Shown: positions 43,200 through 54,409, counted from the stretch's first letter. The stretch: 64,000 bases of DNA from Oncomelania hupensis (GCA_036898135.1 CM072523.1:27629523-27693522); one strand, 5' to 3'. Notes: generated from the sequence alone by a model not told the origin. Program-made: numbers and translations.

Positions 43200-44841
43200 T
43201 TGCCATTATATTTTTTTGAGACCAGTAACAGAGAAGATAAAAACAATTCATCAAGTCTTCAGATGACAAGAAGCTTTTTAGCTTAATAATTAAACAAATC
43301 TTCGTTTAAAGTACAACAAGTCTAAATTGACTCTCTTCGTTTTGTGTTTCAGCAAAGACTGGAATTACGTAGTCTTTGGTTAAAGTTTGTAAAAAGGGTA
43401 AGTACACATTAGTGATAGTTTTTTTTGAGCAACTTGTAATATAATGGTACACAAATCTGGGAATGCGGTCACCGACATCATTTTCTGTCACAATAAGTTG
43501 TACCGAACGAAATACCAAAAGTTTTAAGTGGCCAATATCTATTAGGCACACTTATAATATTAGAATTTTAATGCGTTTAATTTATGCTTATTTATCCTTT
43601 ATTTTTCTTCTATTGGGCCGCCGCATTTAACATGTTGAAGATCGTACACGTGCAGCCAGTCATCGCATGTTCAGTTATGTGCTCTACAATTTCCAATGTC
43701 AACCAACCGTGAATAGACAATAAATGGAAGATTTATTGATTGACTGATTCAAAAAGGGTGACTCTCTCTTTCGCTCTCTCTAATATGTAGGCATGTGCTA
43801 AATTAATTATAAATGTGAGGTAAATTAATTTGATGACAGGTCGAATGTAATTATTTTTTTTAATTTATTTTATTTTAAAGAGTGGGGGATTGAGAGAAGG
43901 GTGGTTGTTTAAAATTGTTTAAAGACATGACGAAGATGATGGTGTTTATGTGTGTGTGTGTGTGTGTGTGTGTGTTTGTGTGTGGGTGTGTTTATGTGTG
44001 TGGGTTATATGATTTCCAAGTAAATGTTAAAGGTTCTTTATTATGTTGTTAATGGCCTATCTTAATTGGAAGGTTTCGAGGTTTTCAAATCCAGAACCTA
44101 GGTTCCAGAACCCTTTTTTGTCCAAAATGTTCAGCAAATAAGGTTTAAGACCTGAGAACCTCGAAAAACGTTTTCAACCTTCACGAACCTTCCATGAACT
44201 TTCCAAAATATAAAATGTGAATGCACTCAAATAAGAAGGTGTCTTGGTTCGCATCATCGCCATGACATAAATCTATGTGTCGTTCGCATGACACTTTTAC
44301 ATTAAAAGTTCAAAAGTAGGCGGCATTTTTATATTGTTTTCTCTCCCAACTTACGAAAGCAAACGTTTGTTGTTAGAGAGAAAACCCGATGTCAATGGCG
44401 AAATAATCGGAAGGTTCTGTACAAGAAACTCATTTAGAACTTAAAACTTCTTACTTGTTTCTTTGTTCTCTCTCTTTCTTCCCTAACCTCATCCTCAACT
44501 CTCTTCCATTTTCTTCTTTCCCTCCGCCGCTTTTCAACCTCCTACAAGATTCCCTCTTGGTTTCGCCTACGTACCCTAAAATCTTCCAAAAATGTGAAGC
44601 CGCTTGCAATAAAAAAAAAAATTCAGTTCGATCCGATAATTAGACGTGTGCTTCTGTGTCTTCTGTTCATCTATCACAGCAAGCAAATCAGTCTTCTCTG
44701 CGAAAGAGCGACCCTAGGGGGAAAAACTGAACCTGACACAGAGCATCTTTAAAAAGAAATAATTCCGTTATAAAGGTGTGTTTTTGGCGTTGTCGTTGAA
44801 TTTTTGTGTAAACCTCGACTTCTTTTTTTGGCAACGGGGGC
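43200..44841. other. gene-free stretch
   Basis: No supported gene. (GT)n lies at about 43950-44005. A region at 44065-44205 has repeated 'gaacct'/'aggttc' words in both orientations. Confidence 0.5.
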
Positions 44842-44940
44842 GCAGTTGGCTAGAGTTAGATTCTGTATCGGCCAGCGCCTTGAGCAGCTCTTGAGCTGGA
44901 AAAGCGCTATATAAGAACGATTAAATACATAAAATTCTTC
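44842..44940 (+). mobile_element. SINE 3' module
   Basis: 'ccttgagcagctcttgagct' followed by 'ggaaaagcgctatataagaa'. It matches the module at 33.6 kb (sense) and at 8.6 and 48.3 kb (antisense), and a diverged copy at about 47217-47290. Confidence 0.6.
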
Positions 44941-44984
44941 TTCTTTTTAATTGCGCTTCCTTAATACTCTCATCCCATTTCTAC

Positions 44985-45080
44985 ATGTATAGCTTTCTAA
45001 CAGAACATTCTTCAGTCTCTCTCTTTCTCACTATCTGTCTGTCTCTACTCTCTCTCTCTCCGTCTTCATGTCTGTCTGTT

Positions 45081-45138
<58 letters not shown>

Positions 45139-45800
45139 ACTCACTCACTCACTCTCTCTCTATCTTTCTCTCTCTCTCTCTGTCCGTCTCGTCTCTTTCA
45201 CTCTGTATCTCAGTATCCCCTCCCCCCTCAACACCACCTCTCCCCTCCCACACACAAATACACACACTCTCTCATCTCTTTCTCTGTGTCTCCATTCTCT
45301 CACCCTCTCCTCAACCTTTTCCCTCTATCTTTCCTTCCCGCACTCTCTATCTCTTGATTGAGTTCATCAACGTCTAGAACTATGTAGTGTGTACAGCGAC
45401 TGGTTGTGGGTGGACAGTGCAGCAAATGACAGCGACTTTGTGAATGACGTTGCTCAACACCAGAAGAAGAGGAAGAAGAAGAAGAAGGAGGAGGAGGAGA
45501 AGAAGAAAGAGGAGAAAGAGAGAACAACAACAAAGACAAAAATACAAAAACAAGAACAAAAAAAAGAAGAAAAAAAAGAGAAGAGGAAATGAGGAGGAAA
45601 AAGTAGGAGGAGGAGAGAAAAGAAAGGAAAAAAGAAAAGAAGGAAGAAAAAGAGGAAGGAAGAAAAAGAAGAAGGAAGAAGAAGAAAGGAAGGAAGGAAG
45701 GAAAAAAGACAGAAAAAAAGAAAGAAAGAAACGAAGGAAGAAGAAAGAAAGAAACAAAAGAAAGAACAAAAACAAGAACAAGAGGAATGAAGAGGAGGAA
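44985..45800. repeat. CT-rich tract then purine-rich (GAA/GGA/AAG) tract
   Basis: 45010-45340 is CT-dominated, with (CT)n at about 45090-45135. 45460-45800 is almost pure purine on the plus strand. Open frames here are compositional. Confidence 0.85.
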
Positions 45801-46376
45801 AGACGCGTACCGCACGAGTAAGTTTAATGAAGACAGACGATGAGTGATATTAGGAAAGCGACAGCGCTAATGACAGAGAGCTAGGTGGATTCTGAGTTTC
45901 ATAGGCATCTTGGGCATTCGCCTGCTATCCTTTGGTCAAGCTGACCACCCTGTGAGGTCACTGACAGCCATAGACATCGGAGGAGACTGGTCAGTCAGGC
46001 GACGACGACAGACCGGACAAATTATCAATAATCGACCACTAATAATGATAGCGAGAAAGGCTTTAGACCAGCGTGTTGTGCGCCGGGCACCGAGTCAAGC
46101 GCAGTCAATGATGTTGGTCCAAAAAGAATAAAAATAATATTGAAACAGAGTTTTGTTGCAGAGCGGTTTAGGGATAGACATTCTCCTGGCGTGCGACGGA
46201 CCCTCTGGTTCTCATGTGGACGATAACGGAGTGTTTTTTTTCTCTCTAACATGAATTGGCCTAAGGTAATGACTCTTTCTGTAATGACTCTTTATACAAA
46301 ACTTCACCTTCCTAGTGTCGCCGCAGCAGTACGTTAAAGCACCAGATCCTTTCTATCGTGGGGTGGGGTGGGGGTG
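45801..46376. other. gene-free stretch
   Basis: Two overlapping short frames (45910-46131 +, 46025-46252 -) have no recognisable features. Confidence 0.45.
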
Positions 46377-46935
46377 TGTTACGTTGAAACGCGCACGATA
46401 GATCTAATCGTTTCGCTTTGCAAAGTATTCAATAATAGAGTGTATTTACCTTTGATTTGAGTTTGCATGGTTGTTAGAGGAAGCTTTGTTGGTCGATATT
46501 ATTGGAGAATTCTCTAGATTTGCGTGTTTACTGTCGATAGAAACTTCCCGGTAATTGTAGAAGTTTGAGAACGTTCCTGGAATGTGAAGGAAGATGTATG
46601 ACGTATGTCAGTGATGACGAAGTCTAAAGCGATTGGTTAAATTGCGTCATACTCGATTATTCCAAGGTGTTCTGGGGATGAGAAAGGCTATATATGTGCC
46701 GCACTGTTTCAAAAAGAGAGTGTTGTTGTAAAAAAGTGAAAAGGCGATTGTATGCAGTTGTTGATGTGTGCTGAATAAAAGTGGAAAACTTCATACGTCG
46801 ACTCTGTGACTTGTATGCTGATTGAACGGGTTGCGTGGATAAACGAATCCGAGTTTACACCTATCAGGAGAATTCAAGCATTGGGGCTGAATCAACTACT
46901 GATAGAAAAACACCAACATTCGAACGAGTGTAACA
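46377..46935 (+). mobile_element. solo LTR, copy 1 (559 bp), 5-bp target duplication GGGTG
   Basis: It starts TGTTAC and ends GTAACA (TG...CA with 6-bp inverted ends), flanked by GGGTG at 46372-46376 and 46936-46940. Within are a TATA-like 'ctatatatgtgccgcact', the polyadenylation signal 'aataaaag' and TGACG words ('atgacgtatgtcagtgatga'). No internal retrotransposon region adjoins, so this is a solo LTR left by LTR-LTR recombination. It aligns along its length with the copy at 50421-51064. The superfamily cannot be told without an internal region. Confidence 0.92.
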
Positions 46936-46940
46936 GGGTG

Positions 46941-48289
46941 GTGGTGAGGTAAAGCAGGTAGATGACGGATTCTGAAAATCAACGTGCATACATTTAGGAA
47001 TAAAACTTGTACCTTGCAAATGCATGAAGAAAGCAGATAAAACCTGGCCATCGGAGAAAACTCCTTCAATGGTCTAATTTCTTGACAGGTTAAAAGGTTT
47101 ACAGACGAATGCTTACATTTAATTCGTTCACAGTCGCTCAGTTGCGCGTGGGGTTTGGGGGGGGGAGGGAAGTGGGAAGCAGCCATTTGACAATACGTTT
47201 GATGCTAACGTATGGCGTCGTGAGGTAGATCCTGTTTTCGGCCCGGGCCTTGAGCAGCTCACTGAGCTGATAAGGTAACTTTATAGAAGAAAATACAAAT
47301 ATTTTCATTCATTCATTTCATTACATTTACAGGAGTGTGTTGCTTGCGGGTAACACAATAGTTTGTGATAGGCGCAGCTTGCAAATAAAGATGGGGAAAA
47401 CCGACAAGAAACACTCCCCGGCACCTTATCTGGTTTGTGTGCAAGAGACAAAAGATTTAGGCCTAGCCCACACATCTACAAATGCCTCGGTAAACGTCAA
47501 TCAAAGCAACGAAGCTTTTCCACTAACACAACTCTTTCCCCTTACCAGCAAAATAATTTCTTAATAATCCTTTTTCTCTTGTTACCCTCTCTCCCCATCC
47601 TCTCCTCCACATTCTTCTAATTAAAAGCACAAAGTACTCCCTATAGTAGGCGTACTGGCTCCCACAAAAGACGACGCAGTTATGGTCAAGGAACCGGAAG
47701 TTAGTGTCGAACGAAGACGACAGCCTCCCTGATTATACTGACGTGCTGGTGGTAACGCAAAAGTGCTTCATCATAATAGCAATCATAGATCCGATGCTTT
47801 TGTCTAAAAGGCTTGTTCGTATAATCTATCATAACGGTCACAACTAGCTAAAACTCCTATTGATGGGGAGCAAATAACACCTCATCATTGATGGAGAGAT
47901 CAACAGTTACCTCCGAGCGAGATACTGGAACCAACCCCAAGGGGTGGCACACTGGAAAATGTAAAGACAATTCCCCAAGTACGTAAGCTTACCTGTTAAA
48001 TTCCAAATTACTAAACATCATAAAAGAAAGTACAGATACTGTATACACAAAAATATGAACTATGCACAAGCAAACAGCATAAATATACGTAGAATTATAA
48101 GGAAAAAAATTTGAGCTAAGTTCCATGGGGACTGCAATGGGTTGTTAAACATGCGCACACTCACTCGTAAAGTAGTTTCGTAGGTAACAACGCAATGTAG
48201 GGTGAAATCTATCAAATAGATCTACAACAACTCAGCTTTTTCACAGACTTAACAACAATGTAATTTTTAGTACAGAAAGATGCCAGGAT
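46941..48289. other. gene-free stretch with a diverged SINE module
   Basis: The SINE 3' module is recognisable at about 47217-47290 ('cgggccttgagcagctcact'). Nothing else supported. Confidence 0.45.
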
Positions 48290-48717
48290 TTATTTTATTT
48301 TATTTTATCGTTCTTATATAGCGCTTTTTCTGTTCAAGAGCTGCTCAAGGCGCTGGCATATACCGATCTAACTCAAGCCGTTTGAGGCGCACTGAGGGTG
48401 CATGGATGTAAAAATTGTGTGTTCACGTGTGTGTGTGTGTGTGTTTGTATGTGTACGCGTGGGTGTGTGCGTGTGTATGTGTGTGTGCGCGCGAGTGTGT
48501 TGTGTGTGTGTGCGCGTGCGTGCATGTGTTATTATTTTTAAATTTTATTCCTCATTCATTCTTTTCGCCGACAGTGTGGCACGTCACCCAGAACAGGAAT
48601 TGGGGTCGGGTGGGGTGGCGTGGAGTGAGGGGAATAAGACCTATAATGCGTGCTGGGTGTATGGTTGTATCCGACACTCACCCGTCTAGGACACGAGCGT
48701 CAGGATATTTAAAGTTC
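48290..48717 (-). mobile_element. SINE-like element, antisense, interrupted by a DNA transposon
   Basis: The antisense 3' module is at 48300-48375 ('ttcttatatagcgctttttc'). A (GT)n-expanded middle follows at 48418-48530, then 'cccgtctaggacacgagcgt' and 'caggatatttaaag' at 48681-48714. This is the reverse complement of the element at 33420-33666. Its sequence resumes after the inserted transposon at 51806 ('agttcgtgcacag'). Confidence 0.6.
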
Positions 48718-48882
48718 CACAGGCGGCGGAAGCGGGGGGGCAAGGGGGGCACTGGCCCCCCCAAGAAAAATATTGGGGGGGCAAACCTATACATTTGCCC
48801 CCCCAATATTCAGCCCCTCAAAAAACATTATTTGGAGGTTCAAACCAATATTTTCCCCTTTCTCTGGACTGATGCAAGTTAA

Positions 48883-49864
48883 CAATACCTGTGCTGAGAC
48901 CATTTTCAAAGCACTGAAGGACTGCTTGATCAGACTTAACTTGCCAGTGCAAAACTGCAGGGGCCAGGCCTACGACGGGGCGAGTAATTTTCAGGGTCAT
49001 GTGTCAGGAGTTGCAAAAAGATTCAAAGATGAGATCTTTGCTGTGACTGAAGAGCTGGCGGCAGTTCTTCAAAGAAAATAAACGACTTGTGATGACGCAG
49101 TAAACGCTGCTGACATTTGTCTGAGAACACTGGAAGGCATGCGGCATGAAGATTGTTATGAGACATTTTTTGCTGACATCACAACGAAAGCTGCAAATTT
49201 GTGCGAAGAGCCCTGCGTTCCTAGACAGAAACAGCCTCCACGAAGACTGGACGATGGCTCACAGGGTCACAGCTACTCTTGTCCATCTGCTTACTACAGA
49301 CAGCAATACTGTGAGGCCATTGACAACATCAAGGAACATTTAAAGAGCCGGTTTGATCAAATAGCTCTCGACTTACCAAGGAAAATTGAAGTTCTTCTAA
49401 GTGATGGAGAAGCAGGGAAGAGGCCAGAAATTCCTCAAGAAATCAAAGATACATATTCCGCTGACATCGACTTGGAAAGACTCAAAACTCAGCTAAAATT
49501 CCCCCCACATGCACTGGGTGACACCAGGAAGGCGGCTAACTCTAGGATCACCATCTTCCAAGCACTGCCGGATGAACTGAAAGCTTCTGACACTGTTCGA
49601 CGGATGCTGAGTGAAGTGGATAAACTTCTCAGACTGTGTTTCACCATCCCAACCACAACTGCAACGGCTGAACGCAGTTTTTTAGCCCTAAAGCGGGTAA
49701 AAACATACCTTCGGGCAACGATGACGCAGGAGCGTCTAAATAATTGTCTTATAATGCATGTTTTCAAAGACAAAGTAGATCAACTAGACCTAGCGCAAAC
49801 TGCTTACGAATTTATCAATAGAAATGAACGCCGTAAGGCATACTTTGGAAAATTAACGGTGTAA
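48883..49864 (+). pseudogene. hAT transposase relic (ZMYM1/DUF4371-like), one nonsense codon, internally deleted
   Basis: One frame runs from VNNTCAETIF to GKLTV with a single in-frame TAA at 49079-49081. The N-terminal part has LNLPVQNCRGQAYDGASN, the RNase-H-fold block of DUF4371/hAT transposases. The C-terminal part has TIPTTTATAERSFLALKRV and LRATMTQERLNNCLIMHV, the hAT C-terminal dimerisation domain. Between them the region that normally carries the rest of the catalytic fold is much shorter than in full-length relatives, so an internal deletion is likely. In an active element the protein would cut and rejoin the TIRs. The relatives I have in mind are often annotated as zinc finger MYM-type protein 1-like. 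This copy cannot make a full enzyme. Confidence 0.85.
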
Positions 49865-50065
49865 TTACCCATGCCAAATGACATCACTGCTGTTTTTGTT
49901 ACTGTGATGGATCAACATTGTCAGGTCAGTTTCTCTCCCTGTCTCTACCCTCTCCCTCCCTCTCTCTTATATGCACAGTTGTAGAAATATATGATATATC
50001 TTTTTTTTTCTCTCTCTCTCACATAGTGTCTATGAAAATAGTTCAAATTATTTGGAGTAAATGTC
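49865..50065. other. 3' non-coding part of the outer transposon
   Basis: CT-rich sequence up to the insertion site ATGTC (50061-50065) of the inner transposon. It resumes at 51746. Confidence 0.7.
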
Positions 50066-50084
50066 CAGGGCCGGACCCGGGAGA

Positions 50085-51316
50085 ATATTTCAAGATTAGC
50101 ATTGCCATTCCTTTCTTGGAACACCTGTCAACCGAATTGGACTCGAGATTCAAAAATGCTGGCCTAGCAGTTGATGGTCTCTGTCTGGTGCCAAGCACTT
50201 TAATAGACAACCAGGATGGTTTCATGCAGGTTCCAGAAGGGGTGAAGACACTGGCAATGTTGTGGGAGTCTGACCTACCAGACAACGCTACCCTTGATGC
50301 AGAATACCAACGGTGGGTTTGCAAATGGCGAAGTGCTGCCGAGAATGCGACAGCTATTATCCCATCCACGGCATCAGAAGCACTGAAACATTGTGACAGG
50401 GATTTTTATCCCAACCTGTTTGTTACGTTGAAACGCGAATGGTAGTACGTCGGAAACGCGCACGATAGATCTAATCGTTTCGATTTGCAAAGTATTCAAT
50501 AATGGAGTTTATTTACCTTTGATTTGAGTTTGCATTGTTGTTAGGAGAGGCTTTGTATAACGTTGATAATTTTCGTTAGTCGATATCGTTGTAGAATTTT
50601 CTGGATCTGCGTGTTTACTCTTGATAGAAATTTCCCGATACATGTCGAAGCAAGAGGTCGTTCCGGAAGATATAAAAATATGTATTGACGTAAGTCGGTG
50701 ATGACGATCTTTTATTCGATTGGTGGCAGTGCGTCATTTCTACTGTATTCGAAATTGTTCCGGAAGAGAGAGAGAGATTATAAAATTGTGTGCCGCACTG
50801 TTGTTGGAGGGAGAGATTGTTGTTGATAGTGAAGTTGGAAAGTACACTTGAGAGTGGTTGAGTTGAGTTGAGAATTGTATGCAGTTGTTGATGTATGCTG
50901 AATAAAAGTGGAAAACTTCATACGTCGACTTTGTGACTTGTATGCTGATTGAGCGGGCTGCGTGAATAAACGAATCTGACTGAGTTACACAACTATCAGG
51001 AATTCAAGCATCGGGGCTGAATCAGATACTGATAGAAAACTCCATCATCAAACCGAGTGTAACACTGTTCATCATGCTAAAGAACTTTTGCACCCTGCCT
51101 GTCACTACTGCCGAGTGTGAGCGTTCAAACAGTCAGTTGCGCAACCTGAAAAACTACCTGCGCTCTACAATGGGGCAACAGAGACTCAATGGACTTGCTT
51201 TACTGAAAGTGCACAGGGATGTTGATATTGACTTCAAAGAGGCAGTTAACTGTTTTGCCAGAAGATACAATTCACAATTGGTACTAATGCCGAGGAACCT
51301 AGTGCAGCAAGACTGA
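50085..51316 (+). pseudogene. second hAT transposase relic (P52rIPK-like), split by a solo LTR
   Basis: 50085-50420 translates as EYFKISIAIPFLEHLSTELD through QRWVCKWRSAAENATA to DRDFYPNLF. The frame then enters the LTR and stops at 50445. Beyond the LTR (from 51065) the same protein resumes with LKNFCTLPVTTAECERSNSQ and LRSTMGQQRLNGLALLKVHR, the hAT dimerisation domain. Reading across the LTR minus one CTGTT copy keeps the frame open, showing that the ORF was intact here before the LTR arrived. The N-terminal half of the transposase is absent. Relatives are often labelled 52 kDa repressor of the inhibitor of the protein kinase-like. Confidence 0.85.
50421..51064 (+). mobile_element. solo LTR, copy 2 (644 bp), 5-bp target duplication CTGTT
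   Basis: TGTTAC...GTAACA ends are flanked by CTGTT at 50416-50420 and 51065-51069. It aligns with the LTR at 46377-46935; the extra 85 bp are spread over small insertions, for example 'gtagtacgtcgg' near the start. TATA-like 'gattataaaattgtgtgccg', 'aataaaag' and TGACG words are conserved in position. It is the youngest layer of the nest. Confidence 0.92.
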
Positions 51317-51810
51317 ATTAAGTGAAAGCAGGGCGGTGATGTTCATAAACTACAAGGTAAAGCTTTATACCGTTAACGATCAACAAAAAGTAGTGAATAA
51401 TAATAGTATACAAAACATCTCTGCTAATAAATAAATGTTTGTGTGAGTGCGTGTTTTTTTTTTTTTTTTTGGTTTTCATTATTTTATAAGGGAGGGGCAG
51501 AGGATAATTTTTGTACCCCAGAGTTTGTCAGTTCAATTGTTCAAAAAGCTCAAAGTCCCAGACCATCACAGATGGCTTTTTCAAGGTTCAGATTGCACCA
51601 GATTGCACCATTTTGCATCCTTTAAAAAAAAAAAAAATTTCAGGGGGAGCATGCCCCCGGACCCCCCTAGAAGGCTCGGCGCTTCGCGCCTTCGCTGAAT
51701 CTGTAAACCCCCCCCCCCCCTCGACTTTTCCCAGGTCCGGCCCTGATGTCAGTGAATAAAATGTGTGTGTGCCCCCCCAATCCTGAGCAGCTTCCGCCGC
51801 CTGTGAGTTC

Positions 51811-52704
51811 GTGCACAGATTATGGTCTCGGTTAATGTTCTCATCCTGTTCTCACCGAGTGGGTGACCTAAGCCTCATAGTTAAGTTAAATAGTCCGCTA
51901 CGTGGATCGTTCGTTCGGCACTAGCACTGGCAACCCCGGCATTGGAGACAAGTAAAGCTCGATCTATCTCGACGCTATCAGACCACATTTTTTCTATACT
52001 ATGCTACGCTATTGCGTAGTGCCTGTCGCGCACAATTCTTTCATACTGACATGCGCATACGCGTACCTCTACTTTCGGAAGTCGCAGTGTGTCGACTCAA
52101 CATAGTATACGAAGCTAAGGTGGATAAAAAAACAACCAACTCTTATATTTTTATTTTAGAATACGCTTGCAACGTTCGTGTGGCATTGGCTACTGTTGTT
52201 TCAAAGAGAGTGAGCTTATAACATGGAAGGGGATGCTAAAAGTGTTACTAGTGGACACAGTGGTGAAGAAAAAAAGTTATAAAGATGACACCCAATTCCA
52301 GCTCTGTACGTACACGGTAAAATAAAGGGAGGTAACGCTGATTTCCACAACAATCAGGAAAAAGCTTATGATTGAATTGTTGCATAAATTACACTGCTTG
52401 TAGCACTTTCGGTGGGAATCGGATGTGTAACTTTTTTTTTTTTTTTTTTTTTTTTTGGGGGGGGGGGGGGTGGGGATGGGAGGTGGGGGGGTGGGGAGGA
52501 GGAAGAGTGGAGAGGGGGGGGGGGGCGGAAGTAGGGTATAAATCGGTTAACAGAAAAGATAATTATATAAAACTTGGCTAGTCCATTCTATTTTCTTTAT
52601 GGACCCAAACTTTCAAGGCTCTATTACAATTCTTTCTCTTTTTTTTTGTAATATTTTTTTTAGTAAGGGGAAGCAACCCGCGCCAGAATACAATATATTA
52701 AAAA
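51811..52704. other. gene-free stretch
   Basis: The right remnant of the SINE-like host is followed by unassigned sequence. Poly-T then poly-G runs occur at 52433-52470. No supported gene. Confidence 0.45.
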
Positions 52705-53460
52705 TCAAAGAAGACGGCAAGCCTTAAAAATGTATTTCCAAAAACTCACATAGATAGACGATAGTATAAGCATTTTCAAAAAGTGTTCTTGGCCGTGCTG
52801 TGATTCCGCTTTATCATAAACACGCAAAATGGAAGAGATGACAACCCACGATCTGCGAACCAAACAATTATCGAAATCTGTCCAGGCCAATTTGAGATAC
52901 AGCGCAAAACTTTTTCAGAGAAAGGTGAAGCACAATGACCTTGATCTTTGAGAAAAGTACAACTACGGATGATGACGAATGCTTAGCCGTAGTAAACGAA
53001 TCCGCAACATAAACATTATGTAATTCGGTTTAGTCATTCTTGCGATAATGCAACAACAGTGCTTTAAACAACAAAAAAAAGTGGAATTCGGAGCGAAGGA
53101 CCGACCGACTGACCTACTGACCGACATCCTGACCGCTGCTGAAGGATGGCCCAGGATCTGAAATACCTCTATATTGAAACTCAACAATAATCGCTTTAGC
53201 AGTTTTTGAGATATTGAGCTAAACCTGTTTTAGAATAAAATGACTCCAGTGACCTTGATCTTTGCGGAGGATCAAATGTGATGGCAGGGGAGGCCAGCCA
53301 TCGATCTAAGTAATGTTTCTATTAAGTTTGGTCAAATCCGTTCAGTGGTTCTAGAGGTATGGCAACAAATTGACGACGGACAGATCGACAGACCAACCCG
53401 ACCAGTATTTTTTGCTCGTTCTGATTTCCACTCTTTCAAAGTATGTCTGGAAATATAAAA
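52705..53460 (+). repeat. dispersed repeat with inverted 'tatttcca' ends, most complete copy
   Basis: It begins 'aagacggcaagcc' and 'atgtatttcca' (52732-52742) and ends 'gtatgtctggaaatata' (about 53443-53459), so the ends are short inverted copies. The interior has repeated 'gaccgac' words and 'gtgaccttgatctttgc' twice, matching 39419-39795. Non-coding; a MITE-like origin is possible but unproven. Confidence 0.65.
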
Positions 53461-54409
53461 CAATGCTATTTTGACGTAAGAAACTCGCTATGAGAATACT
53501 TTCTTTTTTTCCTTTTTGTTTTAAAGTTCAACACCCAAGAATCAGCTGTCCCTACCTCCAAGAGTTGGGTATACCGCACCGAGCTTATTTTGGACGACTA
53601 TTTAATTTGCAATGTCAAACTGTACATAGCGTTGTGGACCTTGTTGTGGTTATTTATCAACTCTTGCGTTGACTAAGCCGTGCACACTAAACTCTCAACA
53701 CAATTTTGTGTTACTGTGCAGGGAGAGTGAAGTGCGGGGTAAATCGTTAACACGTTAAGTCTCGAAGGAGCTAGGATGGATATATATAATACATTTTCTT
53801 ATTTTTATTTTTTATATTTACATTATTGACGTTTTTCTGCTATTGGTAAGCGTAAAAAGAAGTCACAGAAGGGAGAAAGTAATGAATACAAACCGTCGCC
53901 TTACACTTTTCAATGGCTAAGGTGGGAAAAAAAAATTAGGAATAATAACAGTGCCTTTCACAATTTCCCACCTCTAAGCCTGCTTTCTGGAACAATGGAA
54001 TCGACCAACGCCATACTGAGTGACTGAACCCGCATAGATCTATTACGCCCGGTACAGTTTTAGGCGCATCGCATATCCTGCGCTTCCACTTCATGGGGCT
54101 TGGACTTTGACAGCTGCTTATGAAATAGTCAAATAAATACACTCTTGTATTCACACTTTTCTGCTATCCTATGCACCAACGGGAATCCCCTCAATGAAAC
54201 ATACTTCCGGTTTTTTTCTCCGCGTGTTTTAGTGAGTTATTTCCAAATATTCAAGAATAATAACATGTGTCACTGGCCACCTGTATCGTGCCCTCACATA
54301 TTTTTATTTTTTTTGCTGCAGTTTATTATCCCTTTCTATCGCCAGTGGCGCGCCTAAACCCTACCTACCTAACATTATTTGTGAATTTTTGAAAAATATT
54401 CGGAAAAAC
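53461..54409. other. gene-free stretch
   Basis: AT-rich; nothing supported. Confidence 0.5.

Larger units (their letters stand above)
50066..51745 (+). mobile_element. inner hAT-like transposon, 17-bp TIRs, 5-bp duplication ATGTC
   Basis: TIRs CAGGGCCGGACCCGGGA (50066-50082) and, at 51729-51745, its reverse complement with one mismatch. ATGTC flanks both sides (50061-50065 and 51746-51750). CAGGG is a typical hAT end. It holds a C-terminal transposase remnant starting directly after the left TIR, so the 5' half of the element was lost before or during mobilisation. A solo LTR interrupts it. Near the right end there are short palindromic C/G runs ('gcgcttcgcgcc'). Confidence 0.88.
48718..51805 (+). 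mobile_element. outer hAT-like DNA transposon, 16-bp TIRs, 5-bp duplication AGTTC
   Basis: Terminal inverted repeats CACAGGCGGCGGAAGC (48718-48733) and its exact reverse complement (51790-51805) are flanked by AGTTC at 48713-48717 and 51806-51810. Subterminal C/G-run repeats ('gccccccca'-like) occur at both ends. It carries a degenerate transposase (48883-49864) and is itself split by a second transposon (50066-51745). Without that insertion it would be about 1.4 kb. Confidence 0.88.

Noticed and set aside
44065..44205. Hairpin-like cluster of 'aggttc'/'gaacct' words
   Set aside because: Words recur in both orientations but no continuous arms could be aligned by eye.
45300..45821. Long frames on both strands rich in Leu/Phe/Ser or Lys/Glu/Arg
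   Set aside because: Compositional artefacts of the CT-rich and purine-rich tracts.
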